NCBI RefSeq assembly: GCF_000763055.1 | Contig: NZ_KN214135.1 | Location: forward strand, 168,127-232,126 | Direction of reading: 5' to 3' | Source of the DNA: Collinsella sp. 4_8_47FAA | GTDB taxonomy: Bacteria; Actinomycetota; Coriobacteriia; Coriobacteriales; Coriobacteriaceae | Length of the DNA: 64,000 bases | In this document: positions 50,667 to 59,850 of the stretch, one piece after another | Numbering within the stretch: position 1 is the stretch's first letter | How the letters are laid out: the number at the start of each line of letters is the position of its first letter | The notes under the pieces: model-generated | What the model saw: the letters and a program-made list of their open reading frames with translations, nothing else | Told to the model about the DNA's origin: nothing | The model's database searches: none | Program-made: the position numbers and the translations under genes

Positions 50667-50703
50667 AAGTAACCTGAGTTCTTTAAATTCTTCGGAGGTT
50701 ATT

Positions 50704-51216
50704 ATGAGTTCCGACAATCGCACTCCCCGGCTTCATTCCTTCCGCATCGCATGTGCGATAGCCTCTGCGACCCTTTGCGCCACCGCCATCGCACAAGTGG
50801 CGTTCTCCTTAAAGCCAGCAATCGAAGTGCTCGACAACCCTGTAATTGCAGACTCCCCCGCGTATCCAGCCCTTGCGATCTCGACATTGGTCCCTGCCGT
50901 CATCGGTATCGCTACGACCATCCTCAGCGCCGTTCTCGTGTGGACGATCAAGAGCGGAGACCCCTTCAAGAAAGGGTCTGCGACATGCTTGAAGGTGCTC
51001 GGCATTCTCTTCGTTGTTCAAGCTGCCACCAGCCTCTACGCCGGCTCACTCAAAACCTCCGTTTCGATGTTTGGCGGCGAGGGGGCCGTCGGCGCCCAAG
51101 AGATCGCTTCATCATTCGATTGGACCTCTCTGGTTCTCGGCATCGTCCTGTTCATGCTTTCCCAGCTCTTCTTGTACGCCCGAGAGCTGTACCTCGACTC
51201 CGACGAGATTGCGTAA
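50704..51216 (+). CDS. DUF2975 membrane protein
   Basis: 170 residues with four hydrophobic helices. Family-typical features are IATTILSAVLVWTIKSGDPF followed by LKVLGILFVV. DUF2975 proteins are usually encoded next to a small YozG-like XRE regulator, as here. The ATG at 50704 follows GGAGG. It probably modulates the regulator or senses envelope state; the function is not established. Confidence 0.82.
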   Translation: MSSDNRTPRLHSFRIACAIASATLCATAIAQVAFSLKPAIEVLDNPVIADSPAYPALAISTLVPAVIGIATTILSAVLVWTIKSGDPFKKGSATCLKVLGILFVVQAATSLYAGSLKTSVSMFGGEGAVGAQEIASSFDWTSLVLGIVLFMLSQLFLYARELYLDSDEIA

Positions 51217-51225
51217 GGAAACGCC

Positions 51226-51477
51226 ATGCCCGTAATTGTTCGCCTCGACAAGATCATGGCCGAGCGAAAGATTTCCTCGAACGAACTTGCCGAAAGGATT
51301 GGAACCACGCCCGTGAACCTGTCCCGTATTAAAAAAGGGCATATTCGCGGCATTCGCTTCAACACACTCGAGCAGCTATGCCTCGCCCTTCGTTGCCAAC
51401 CCGGAGACCTTCTCGAAGTCATGAGCGAAGAGGATGCCCGAAAGGAGTTCGGACTCGATTGGTCCGCCGAGGATTAG
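51226..51477 (+). CDS. XRE-family transcriptional regulator (YozG-like)
   Basis: 83 residues, almost only a helix-turn-helix: VRLDKIMAERKISSNELAER, then GTTPVNLSRIKKGH, and LCLALRCQPGDLLE. It starts nine bases after the DUF2975 stop with AAGGA. Its TAG stop at 51475 is followed in the same frame by the recombinase remnant. It may control the divergent island genes. Confidence 0.88.
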   Translation: MPVIVRLDKIMAERKISSNELAERIGTTPVNLSRIKKGHIRGIRFNTLEQLCLALRCQPGDLLEVMSEEDARKEFGLDWSAED

Positions 51478-52203
51478 AGGGCGGTCGTACTCGCCCTGCA
51501 CACGGGGATGCGAATCGGCGAGGTCTGCGGCCTTCGGTGGTGCGATGTGGATTTCGAGACGGGCCTGATCTCGATCAGACACTCGGTGGCGTACGCGAAG
51601 GGAATGGGTTCGTTCATCAAGGACACCAAGACCCATGACGCCAGGGGTATCCCCATCGACCCGGTCGGCCTACTCCCCTTCCTGAAGGAGACCCACGAGA
51701 TCGACTGCGGAAAGCTGCGCTTGCGCGGCCTTACCGGGGCGGTCGAGATCGGGGACTGCTACATCCTGTCGGAGCCGGGCGCGACCTTCGCGACGACAAG
51801 CTATATCCGCAGGGCGTTCAAGACGTTCTCGGAGACCAACGGCCTCATGGGCACCAACGACGAGCTGATCACGTTCCACGGCCTTCGCCACACGTTCGCA
51901 ACGCAGTGGATCCGCCAAGGCGGCGATATCAAGGCGCTCCAATCGATCCTCGGCCACAAGGACGCCATGGCGACGCTCAACGTCTACGCCGACATCGAGC
52001 CCATCTCCAAAATCCATAACATGCTGCGCGCCACGCCGTGCCTTTGGCGCGGGCACCTCGGGCCGAGGGTCGATCCGGGTCCCATGTTCCAACAGAGGAT
52101 CCAGGAGTCCATCGAGACGCTCCAGGCGTTCGGCTACGGCATCACCGAGCCGGACGACCGAAATATCGCCATACGCGACGTGAAGACGAACAGTTGGCTC
52201 TAA
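51478..52203 (+). pseudogene. Truncated tyrosine recombinase (integrase remnant)
   Basis: Catalytic domain only, about 240 residues. Visible are ALHTGMRIGEVCGLRW (catalytic Arg), a lysine in DTKTHD, HGLRHTFAT (His-x-x-Arg), LGHKD (His) and NVYAD (Tyr nucleophile). The N-terminal arm- and core-binding domains are missing. The coding frame runs back without a stop to the TAG of the XRE gene, so the 5' part was replaced or lost at that junction. The first ATG is 51508, without a good ribosome binding site. It sits 150 bp inside the right 63-bp repeat. Confidence 0.82.
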
Positions 52204-52599
52204 CTCACCGAGTACGCGGCAGTGCTGGGCCCATCCCAACTGAGGTCACGGTGGTCCGATAGGGGCGCCGCCCGCGGCATGCGCCGCGGAGCGGTATCCC
52301 CTACCGAAGGGCGGGGATGCCCTTCGCTTCCAGTTCGGAATCAGCCGTCGGAGGCGTTCGGCTGACTGCGGGAACGGCCTGTCCGCTCAATGTGTTCGGC
52401 TGAGATCGGAAATCAACCCAACACGAGCCGGACACGCGCCAGATGGCTCTTCCCCGTACGGCCTTCCCCCTTACGCTCATGTTGCAGGCATGTAACGCCG
52501 CAGCGAGCGCGCCTTTTTTGCGCCAGACAGGTACAATGATGAACACTGTACCGTAGCGGAGCGCCCCGCGCGCGCCGCAATCACGCGAAAGGGTTTCCC
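52204..52599. other. Intergenic region at right edge of island
   Basis: 396 bp without a credible gene. It holds the right 63-bp repeat, a GCGGCATGCGCCGC hairpin just after the recombinase remnant, and the leader of the ACT-domain gene with a TACAAT box near 52533. Confidence 0.5.
52356..52418. repeat. 63-bp direct repeat, right copy (possible att site)
   Basis: Same orientation as 44727-44789, two mismatches (near the sixth base and in GGCCTGTCCG versus GGCCTTTCCG). Confidence 0.8.
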
Positions 52600-52887
52600 A
52601 TGGCCGAGATCTCGTCCTCCCGTATCGTCATCACCGTCCTTGGCAAGAACCGCCCCGGCATCGTCGCCGGCGTCACCCGTGTCCTAGGCGAGGCCAACGT
52701 CGACATCCGCGACATCACGCAGTCCATTATCGAGGACATCTTCACCATGACCATGCTGGCCGATACCGCCGAGTCCAAGCTCGACTTCGCCGAGCTGCAG
52801 AAGGCGCTGGCCGAGGCCGGCGAGCTTTCGGGCGTCAACGTGTCCATCCAGCGCGAGGACGTCTTCAACTTTATGTACCGCCTGTAG
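52600..52887 (+). CDS. ACT-domain protein (UPF0237 type)
   Basis: 95 residues forming one ACT fold (VITVLGKNRPGIVAGVTRVL, then VDIRDITQSII). Such small proteins bind amino acids or other ligands and regulate metabolism; the ligand is unknown. The start at 52600 follows AAAGGG. It stands just upstream of citrate synthase. Confidence 0.88.
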   Translation: MAEISSSRIVITVLGKNRPGIVAGVTRVLGEANVDIRDITQSIIEDIFTMTMLADTAESKLDFAELQKALAEAGELSGVNVSIQREDVFNFMYRL

Positions 52888-52964
52888 CGAGCAAGCCGCT
52901 GGGGATAGCCTGACGCGCGCATGCCCATGCAAGTCACCCCGATGCGGCCCGGAGAGGAGCGCGC

Positions 52965-54383
52965 ATGGCCTACGACGCCAAGAAAATCTATTACCGCTTC
53001 GATGACCACTTGAGCCGCCTGGTTCTGGATTACGAAGCAAGCCGCCAGATTTCGCCCGAGAGCGAAAGCCTCTACCACGGCCTGCCGACCGACCCTTATG
53101 ACGAGGGCCTGTTTGTCGAGCACAATGTCAAGCGCGGCCTGCGCAATGCCGACGGCTCGGGCGTGGTCGCGGGCCTCACTCGCATCTCGGATGTGCACGG
53201 CTACAACAAGGTCGACGGAAAGGTCGTGCCCGATCAGGGCAAGCTCACGCTTCGCGGCTACAGCATCGAGGATCTGGTCAACAATGCCCAGGCCGAGAAT
53301 CGCTACGGCTACGAGGAAGTCGCCTATCTGCTTATCACGGGTTCGCTGCCCAACAAGGAAGAGCTCGACGGCTTCTGCGAGCGCCTAGGTGCCTTTAGAC
53401 ATCTGAGCGACGAGTACGTCAAAGAGTTCCCCATGACCACGGTGTCGTCGAGCATCATGAACGTGCTCCAGCGCGCCGTGCTGCTGCTCTACGCCTTCGA
53501 TGCCGAACCAGACGTGATCACGCCCGAGCACGAAATCGACGTCGCCATTTCCATGCTCGCACGTCTCCCGCGCATTGCCACCTTCGCACACATGGCCTCG
53601 GTCGCCAAGCTTCGCGGCTCCGAGGTTCACGTGCCGCACCCTACGCCCGGTCTCTCCACCGCCGAGACCATCCTACAGGTCCTGCGCGGCGGCATGGCAT
53701 TCACCCGCGATGAGGCGATGCTGCTCGACGTTATGCTCATGCTGCATGCCGAGCACGGCGGCGGCAACAACTCCACCTTCGCTTGCCGCGTGCTGTCGTC
53801 TTCGGCCACCGACCCGTATTCCGCCTACGCCGCGGCTATCGGCTCGCTCAAGGGCCCGCGCCACGGCGGTGCCAATGCCAAGGTCGTGTCTATGCACGAG
53901 GACATCCGTGCGCATGTCTCCAATTGGGAGGACGAGGACGAGGTTGCGGCCTACCTGGGCAAGATTCTCGACAAGCAGGCCTTCGACGGCACGGGTCTCA
54001 TCTACGGTATGGGCCACGCCGTCTACACCCTGAGCGACCCGCGCGCCGAGGTCTGCCGCCACTACGCACGTTCGCTCGCTGCCAAGAAAGATCTGGGCGA
54101 GGAATTCGCTCTGATCGAGCGCATCGAGCGCCTGGCACCGCAGGTGATGCGCGACCACGGCATGACCAAGCCCATCTGCGCCAACATCGACCTGTACACG
54201 GGCTTTATCTACAAGATGCTCGGCGTGCCCGAGACGCTCTTTACGCCGTTGTTCGCCGTCGCCCGCATGGCCGGCTGGTCGGCACACCGCATGGAAGAGC
54301 TCTTCTGCGCGCACCGTATTATTCGCCCGGCCTATCGTCCGGTGATCGAGCCGCTGGAGTACAAGCCGCTCGCCGACCGCTAG
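52965..54383 (+). CDS. gltA: Citrate synthase
   Basis: 472 residues. It condenses acetyl-CoA and oxaloacetate. Motifs of the active site are HAEHGGGNNSTF (first His), GSLKGPRHGGAN, GMGHAVYTLSDPR (second His) and NIDLYTGFIYKMLG (Asp). An N-terminal extension of about 60 residues precedes the core. The ATG follows GGAGAGGAG. No other citric acid cycle genes are nearby, so an anabolic route to 2-oxoglutarate and glutamate is likely, in line with gltBD in this window. 2-methylcitrate synthase is an alternative. Confidence 0.93.
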   Translation: MAYDAKKIYYRFDDHLSRLVLDYEASRQISPESESLYHGLPTDPYDEGLFVEHNVKRGLRNADGSGVVAGLTRISDVHGYNKVDGKVVPDQGKLTLRGYSIEDLVNNAQAENRYGYEEVAYLLITGSLPNKEELDGFCERLGAFRHLSDEYVKEFPMTTVSSSIMNVLQRAVLLLYAFDAEPDVITPEHEIDVAISMLARLPRIATFAHMASVAKLRGSEVHVPHPTPGLSTAETILQVLRGGMAFTRDEAMLLDVMLMLHAEHGGGNNSTFACRVLSSSATDPYSAYAAAIGSLKGPRHGGANAKVVSMHEDIRAHVSNWEDEDEVAAYLGKILDKQAFDGTGLIYGMGHAVYTLSDPRAEVCRHYARSLAAKKDLGEEFALIERIERLAPQVMRDHGMTKPICANIDLYTGFIYKMLGVPETLFTPLFAVARMAGWSAHRMEELFCAHRIIRPAYRPVIEPLEYKPLADR

Positions 54384-54406
54384 GACGCGGACCGTTATAG
54401 AACTCG

Positions 54407-54445
54407 AGCGTGGCCAGAGCATCACCGCCCTCGGCCACGCTTTTT
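54407..54445 (+). terminator. Terminator of citrate synthase gene
   Basis: Stem AGCGTGGCC/GGCCACGCT (54407-54415, 54433-54441), then TTTT. Confidence 0.9.
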
Positions 54446-54470
54446 ATACCAGCAGAAAGGGCTGCATCAA

Positions 54471-55313
54471 ATGATTGTTTTTTCCGATATGGACGGAACG
54501 CTGTTGACGAGCGATAAGCAGATGAGCGATGCCACCTGGGCGATGCTCGACGAGCTCGCTCGACGCGGAATTGAATTTGTGCCCTGCACGGGACGTCCGC
54601 TGTCGGGCATCTTTGAGCCCATCCTCGCCCATCCCGCCGTGCACTATGCCGTCTGCGCCAATGGCGCCAGCGTCTGGCAGCTCGACGAAGATGTGCCTAC
54701 CGATGCCTCACGCGCCACACGTATCTTGAGCCGACCGCTCGACCGTGGCATCGCCCATCGCATCCATCGCATCGCCGCCGGCCACGATGTGACCTTCGAT
54801 ATCTTCGCCGACGGCCAGTGCTTCCTCCCCCGCTCGCTCTACACGCGCCTGGACGAATTCTGCGGCGGCGACCCCCACATCGCGGCTTCGCTCAAGCGCA
54901 CACGAACACCGATCGACATGGATATCGACAGCAAGATCGACGAGGTCGAGACGCTCGAACGCATCGCCATGTACTGGCACGACCCGGCCGATCGCGACGC
55001 CATCGCGTTGGAGCTCGACACGCTCGGAGGCATTGAGGTCACGCGTTCGTACGCCATGAATATCGAGGTCATGGGCGAGGGCGCCACCAAGGGAACGGCC
55101 CTCACGTGGCTATGCGAGCACCTGGGCGAGCGTCTCGCCGACGCTTGGGCGTTCGGCGACAACATCAACGACATCCCCATGCTGCAGGCAGCGGGCCACG
55201 GCATGGCCATGATCAACGGCGAACCCGAGGACCGCGAGGCCGCCGACGCCATCACCGAATACGACAACGACCACGACGGCGTCGCCCGGACCATCATGGC
55301 CGGCCTCGCCTAG
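54471..55313 (+). CDS. HAD-superfamily Cof-type phosphatase 1
   Basis: 280 residues. N-terminal DMDGTLLT gives the nucleophile Asp. It continues with CTGRP (motif II Thr), a C2 cap, a lysine in GEGATKGTAL, and FGDNINDIPML (motif IV). Probably a sugar-phosphate or FMN/PLP-type phosphatase; specificity is not readable. The start follows GAAAGGG. Confidence 0.9.
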   Translation: MIVFSDMDGTLLTSDKQMSDATWAMLDELARRGIEFVPCTGRPLSGIFEPILAHPAVHYAVCANGASVWQLDEDVPTDASRATRILSRPLDRGIAHRIHRIAAGHDVTFDIFADGQCFLPRSLYTRLDEFCGGDPHIAASLKRTRTPIDMDIDSKIDEVETLERIAMYWHDPADRDAIALELDTLGGIEVTRSYAMNIEVMGEGATKGTALTWLCEHLGERLADAWAFGDNINDIPMLQAAGHGMAMINGEPEDREAADAITEYDNDHDGVARTIMAGLA

Positions 55314-55323
55314 CAGCAGCAAC

Positions 55324-55389
55324 CCGGCAGGGTAGCTAATTTGGGGACACTCTTCGCGGGGCGCCGCAAGGACTGTCCCCATCTGCCGG
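55324..55389. repeat. Two-level palindrome between convergent HAD genes
   Basis: Outer arms CCGGCAG (55324-55330) and CTGCCGG (55383-55389). Inner arms GGGGACA (55343-55349) and TGTCCCC (55374-55380). Possible bidirectional terminator. The same GGGGAC and CCGGCA blocks occur near 13.6 kb. Confidence 0.72.
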
Positions 55390-55390
55390 A

Positions 55391-56185
55391 TTAAGCGAGA
55401 CTCTCCATCACGCGACGGAGCTCCTGCTGAACGGCGTGGTCGCGGTTGCAGCCTACGACGCGATCGGCAACCGCTTTGAGCGCGGGGCGCGCGTTTTCCA
55501 TTGCGCAGCCCGTGCCGACAAAGCGAATGATCTCGTAGTCGTTCATCGAGTCGCCAAACGCCATGACCTCGTCGCGTCCAATGCCGTAGTGTTCCGCGAG
55601 CTGCGCGATGCCCGAGGCCTTCGACACACCGGGCTGCATGGCATCGATCCACGCGTTGCCCGAAGGCGCAAAAGTAAAGAGCTGACCAAGTTCGCGCTGT
55701 AGCACGTAGGCGCTGTCCATAACGACACCGTCATCGCAAAAGATACTCGCCTTGATGATATTTACGCTGGGATCGGGCAGCTCCCAAATACGCTCGGCAT
55801 TGGGAAGGTCCTTATCGACCTCACGCACGAACTTGCACTCGTCATCGAGCAGGAAGGACTTGGTTCGGTCAAAAAGCGCAAGATGCAGATTGGGAAACGT
55901 CGCGACTGCTTGGGCGAGCTTTCGAATCGCCAGGTGCGAATACACCTCACGGTCTACCATTTTGCCGTCGGCGTAGACCTGGGCACCGTTAGCGGCGACA
56001 AAGTCCATCTTGTCGCGAACGGGCGCAAAGAACTCGCACAGGCGATCGTAGCGGCGACCTGACGATGCGGCGAAATGCACGCCATGCTCGTGTAGCGCCA
56101 GAATCAGTTCGTAGGTCTCGGGAGGTACCTGGCCGTTTTCGTCAAGCAGTGTGCCGTCCATATCGGATGCAATCAGTTTAAACAT
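55391..56185 (-). CDS. HAD-superfamily Cof-type phosphatase 2
   Basis: 264 residues. DMDGTLLDENG (nucleophile), SSGRRYDRL (motif II), a C2 cap domain with DAMQPGVSKASGI (lysine) and FGDSMNDYEII (motif IV). Convergent with the first HAD gene but clearly diverged from it, so not a recent duplicate. The ATG follows GAAGGGAG. Confidence 0.9.
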   Translation of the reverse strand: MFKLIASDMDGTLLDENGQVPPETYELILALHEHGVHFAASSGRRYDRLCEFFAPVRDKMDFVAANGAQVYADGKMVDREVYSHLAIRKLAQAVATFPNLHLALFDRTKSFLLDDECKFVREVDKDLPNAERIWELPDPSVNIIKASIFCDDGVVMDSAYVLQRELGQLFTFAPSGNAWIDAMQPGVSKASGIAQLAEHYGIGRDEVMAFGDSMNDYEIIRFVGTGCAMENARPALKAVADRVVGCNRDHAVQQELRRVMESLA

Positions 56186-56364
56186 GGAAAAGCTCCCTTC
56201 GGGCTTGTTGGAATCGAACGTGTATCCAATTCCAACGTACCCAAAGGGAGCTCAGGTAAGACTCCGCGGGCGCAAACGTTACAAGGACCTAGCAAATAGC
56301 TCACACATGCCAGAGGTCCTACGGTCGCGGCGTCAGGCAGCCCGCCAAAGAGTGTCCCCGATGA

Positions 56365-58185
56365 CTAGTCGGCGTAGGTGAAGGTCGTGACGTCGAACAT
56401 GCCCTCGGGGCGGATGCGGAGCGTCGGGATAACCGGCAGGGGCAGGAAGATGATGCCCATGATGGGGTCGAGCGGCGGCTCGATGCCCATGGCGCGCGCC
56501 TTGACCATAAAGTCGTCGTGCTGCGCGGCGACATCCTCGGCCGTGCCTTCGCTCATCAGACCGCCGAGCGCCAGCGGAATGCGCGCCACGACCTCGCCGT
56601 TGCGCACCAGCACGTGACCACCCTGGCCCACAGCCTCAACAGCAGCCATCATATCGGCGGCATTGTCGCCCACCACGCATACGTTGTGCGAGTCGTGTCC
56701 GATTGTGGAGGCAATGGCGCCACCGGTGATGGTGAAGCCGCGCACCCAGCCGCGACCGATGTGCTTGCCGACAAGACCCAGGCCCGCAGGGCCATCACCG
56801 TCGGCGCCCTCGGCCTGCAGCGACACACCGCGGCCGTGGCGCTCGATCAGCATAATGCGGCGCAGGTCCTCGGCGCTCTCGGGGCGAGCCATACCCGTGA
56901 TGGCCTTACCCGGCACCACGTCGATCACGGCCTCGCCCGGCTTAAAGGCATAGTCGAACACGTCGAGCGATAGCTTCGGCAGCTTAACGGAAGCACGCAG
57001 CTCATCGGCAAGGGCCGCAACCTCGGCCATCTCGGGTGCAATCTCGCCCACAAAGGTGCCATCCTGCGCCACCAGGGCACCGGCGGCATAAACACGATGC
57101 GGAGCCTTGACAAACGTCAGGTCATCGAGCAACAGCAGGTCGGCGCGCTTGCCCGGGGCGATTGCGCCGCGGAGCTCGTGCGGGTCGCGGCAGCCGTGGT
57201 CCAGGCCAAATGCCTCGGCCGTGGACAGGGACGCCATAGAGATGGCAACCACGGGGTCAATACCGGCCTCGATAGCCACGCGGCAGGCATTGTCAATCAT
57301 ACCGGTCGAAAGCGCATCGGAGGGAGCGCGGTCGTCGGTCGCAAAGCAGCAGCGGCGGGCACGGGCAGGATTCTCCAGCAGCATCGGAGACAGGTTGGCC
57401 AGGTCATGGCTGCACGTGCCTTCGCGCAGCATCACGTACATGCCGCGAGACAGCTTGTCGAGCGCCTCCTCGGGAATCGTCGACTCGTGGTCGGCGATAA
57501 TACCTGCTGCGGCATAGGCGTTGAGGTCCTTACCGGCAACGAGCGGCGCGTGGCCGTCAACCTGCTTGGACGGCGTCTGGTTGGCAGCATCGATGCGAGC
57601 GCAGGTCTCGGGGTCGGCCATAAAGACGCCCGGCAGGTTCATCATTTCGCCCAGACCAAAGACATCGCCTGGATGCTCGGCAAAAAACGCCTGCATATCG
57701 GCAGCCGAAATAACGGCACCGGCCTGCTCGTCGGGCAGCGCGGGCACGCACGAAGGCATCATGTATTTGATGGAGATGGGTGCGCGGCGGCCGTCCTCAA
57801 TCATAAAGCGCAAGCCGTCGAGACCGGCAACATTGGCAATCTCGTGGCTGTCGGCAATGGCGGTGGTAGTACCGCGCGTCGCGGCCATGCGAGCATACTC
57901 GGCGGGACGGATGTTCGAAGACTCGATATGCAGATGACCGTCAATAAAACCGGGAGCGAGATAGCGACCCTGGCAGTCGATAACCTCGGCAGCCTCGTAG
58001 GTACCGGAGGCATCGTCGCGACCGATGTAGAGCACGCCGACGATCACACCGTCCTTGACGGCAACGCTACCGGGCGCCACACGCTGGCCATACACGTCGA
58101 CAATCTGCGCATTGGCAAACAGCGTGTCGACGGGCACGCGGCCCTCGGCGGCCTCGATCACAGACCTCATGACCTCAACGGACAT
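56365..58185 (-). CDS. ade: Adenine deaminase
   Basis: 606 residues. It converts adenine to hypoxanthine and ammonia in purine salvage. Amidohydrolase superfamily with DGHLHIESS (metal HxH), DSHEIANVAG, the GHAPLV and DHES segments, CFATDDRAPSD, and a C-terminal domain with TIGHDSHNVCVVG. The ATG at 58185 follows AAAGGAG; an upstream start at 58320 lies in the leader. Confidence 0.94.
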   Translation of the reverse strand: MSVEVMRSVIEAAEGRVPVDTLFANAQIVDVYGQRVAPGSVAVKDGVIVGVLYIGRDDASGTYEAAEVIDCQGRYLAPGFIDGHLHIESSNIRPAEYARMAATRGTTTAIADSHEIANVAGLDGLRFMIEDGRRAPISIKYMMPSCVPALPDEQAGAVISAADMQAFFAEHPGDVFGLGEMMNLPGVFMADPETCARIDAANQTPSKQVDGHAPLVAGKDLNAYAAAGIIADHESTIPEEALDKLSRGMYVMLREGTCSHDLANLSPMLLENPARARRCCFATDDRAPSDALSTGMIDNACRVAIEAGIDPVVAISMASLSTAEAFGLDHGCRDPHELRGAIAPGKRADLLLLDDLTFVKAPHRVYAAGALVAQDGTFVGEIAPEMAEVAALADELRASVKLPKLSLDVFDYAFKPGEAVIDVVPGKAITGMARPESAEDLRRIMLIERHGRGVSLQAEGADGDGPAGLGLVGKHIGRGWVRGFTITGGAIASTIGHDSHNVCVVGDNAADMMAAVEAVGQGGHVLVRNGEVVARIPLALGGLMSEGTAEDVAAQHDDFMVKARAMGIEPPLDPIMGIIFLPLPVIPTLRIRPEGMFDVTTFTYAD

Positions 58186-58542
58186 ACATACTCCTTTAAC
58201 CGTAGAAAACAGCTGCGGAGCGGACAGGCCTTCACCGCAGCAAGCTAATAGCCATTGTATGCCCAAACGATGGGTCAACAATACGCCTCTCCGCTTAACG
58301 GCACACGCCGCATGGCGCAATGGGGACAGGTTGCTTTACACCAAAAAGAAACGTCCCTAAGCGCCAACCAGGACAACGCCGTAGGTGGAGGACGGACAGC
58401 GAGCGGACTCCAGAGCGAACAAATTGGCATGAAAAGAGGACGGCATAGACCTTCTGGTCATGCCGTCCTCTTTGAATGACAAGTTGTCGCTCTGGAGCCC
58501 GCGCAGCGTCGAGTCGTTACGCGGTTTGGTAAAACCGCGTAA
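58186..58542. other. Intergenic region between ade and tyrS
   Basis: 357 bp without a credible gene. It includes the ade leader, a GGGGACAGG block near 58321, the long hairpin at 58409-58497 and the tyrS terminator. Confidence 0.55.
58409..58497. repeat. Long nested hairpin between ade and tyrS
   Basis: Inner stem 58433-58451 with 58456-58473 (AAAGAGGACGGCAT type, one bulge). Outer arms around CTCCAGAGCGA (58409) and TCGCTCTGGAG (ending 58497). Confidence 0.75.
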
Positions 58543-58543
58543 C
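58516..58543 (-). terminator. Terminator of tyrS
   Basis: Stem GTTACGCGGTTT/AAACCGCGTAAC with a four-base loop, beginning at the last base of the tyrS stop codon. Confidence 0.75.
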
Positions 58544-59754
58544 TAAACCAACTTGAAGCCCTTGCGCTTGCCCACGGAGAGGGTGTCGCCCAGCTTGAGG
58601 GCGCTGGGATCGATGTTATAGCTCTTGGGAGCCACGGCCTTGCCGTTGATCTTGACGCCACCGCCGTCGATATCGCGACGAGCCTGGCCGGCGCTTGCCG
58701 AAAGACCCAAGTCCTTGAGCAGGCCGGCGAGGTAGATCTGGCCCTCGTCGTTGACGGTCAGCTCAACGTGCTTCTCGGGGAAGTCGGCGAGCTGGCCCTC
58801 CTTGAACACGCGGTCGAACTCGGCCTGAGCCTCGTCGCCGGCGCCGGCGCCGTGGTAGGTGTCGCACAGGTCGCGACCCAGAGCGCGCTTGAGCTCGTAG
58901 GGATCGGCAGAGCCGTCGGCCAGAGCAGCGTCGATCTTGTCGACCTCGGCCGGGGTGAGCGAGCTGGCCAGACGATAGTACTTGCCGATCATCTCATCGG
59001 GGATGGACATAGTCTTGCCGAACATATCCTTGGGCGCGTCGGTCAGGCCGATGTAGTTGCCATAGGACTTGGACATCTTGCGCACGCCATCGGTGCCCTC
59101 GAGCAGCGGCATGGTGAGCGCGATCTGCGGCTCCATGCCCATCTTCTCCATGAGCTCGCGGCCGGCGAGCAGGTTGAAGAGCTGGTCGGTGCCGCCCATC
59201 TCCACGTCGGCCTTGATCTGAACGGAGTCGAAGGCCTGCATCACGGGGTACAGGAACTCGTGCAGGGCGATCGGCGTCTGAGACTGGTAGCGCTTAGTAA
59301 AGTCGTCGCGCTCAAGGATGCGGGCGACGGTGAACTTGGAGCATACCTGCAGCAGGCCGGCCAGGTCCATCGAAAGAATCCAGTCGCCGTTGTGCACGAT
59401 GGTGGTCTTCTCGGGATCCAGGATCTTCATGGCCTGGCTCACATAGGTCTCGGCATTGGCCTCGATCTGCTCCTGCGAAAGCTGCGGACGGGTGGAATTC
59501 TTGCCCGAAGGGTCGCCGATCAGCGCGGTGCCGTTGCCGATGATGAGGGTGACGTTGTGGCCCAGGTCCTGGAACTGACGCATCTTGCGCAGGGGCACGG
59601 CGTGGCCCAGGTGCAGGTCGGGGCTGGTGGGGTCGACGCCGAGCTTGATGTTGAGGGGCTCGCCCTTCTCAAGCTTCTTGCGAAGGTCGGCCTCGGGGAC
59701 GATCTGCGCGGCGCCCGAGGTGATGATACGCATTTGCTCGTCAACAGACAGCAT
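58543..59754 (-). CDS. tyrS: Tyrosyl-tRNA synthetase
   Basis: 403 residues, class I synthetase. Signature DLHLGHAVPL (HIGH type) and KMSKSYGN (KMSKS), and a C-terminal S4 RNA-binding domain (AGQARRDIDGGGVKINGK). The ATG at 59754 follows AAAGGAGG. A short hairpin (59776-59802) lies just upstream, but I see no T-box leader. Confidence 0.95.
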   Translation of the reverse strand: MLSVDEQMRIITSGAAQIVPEADLRKKLEKGEPLNIKLGVDPTSPDLHLGHAVPLRKMRQFQDLGHNVTLIIGNGTALIGDPSGKNSTRPQLSQEQIEANAETYVSQAMKILDPEKTTIVHNGDWILSMDLAGLLQVCSKFTVARILERDDFTKRYQSQTPIALHEFLYPVMQAFDSVQIKADVEMGGTDQLFNLLAGRELMEKMGMEPQIALTMPLLEGTDGVRKMSKSYGNYIGLTDAPKDMFGKTMSIPDEMIGKYYRLASSLTPAEVDKIDAALADGSADPYELKRALGRDLCDTYHGAGAGDEAQAEFDRVFKEGQLADFPEKHVELTVNDEGQIYLAGLLKDLGLSASAGQARRDIDGGGVKINGKAVAPKSYNIDPSALKLGDTLSVGKRKGFKLV

Positions 59755-59850
59755 TGGGTATCCTCCTTTTGCTATAGCACCCTCGCCGAAAACGGCGGTG
59801 CTGGAAGTCCATAAACTCTCTTATGATAACAAACTGACGAGACGCGGCAC

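Noticed and set aside
44531-52546. Two short minus-strand open frames sharing a peptide (VDFRSQPNTLSG)
   Set aside because: The shared peptide is only the translation of the 63-bp direct repeat; no start signals.
59755-59850. T-box riboswitch upstream of tyrS
   Set aside because: The gap is only 96 bp and lacks a T-box motif; only a small hairpin is present.
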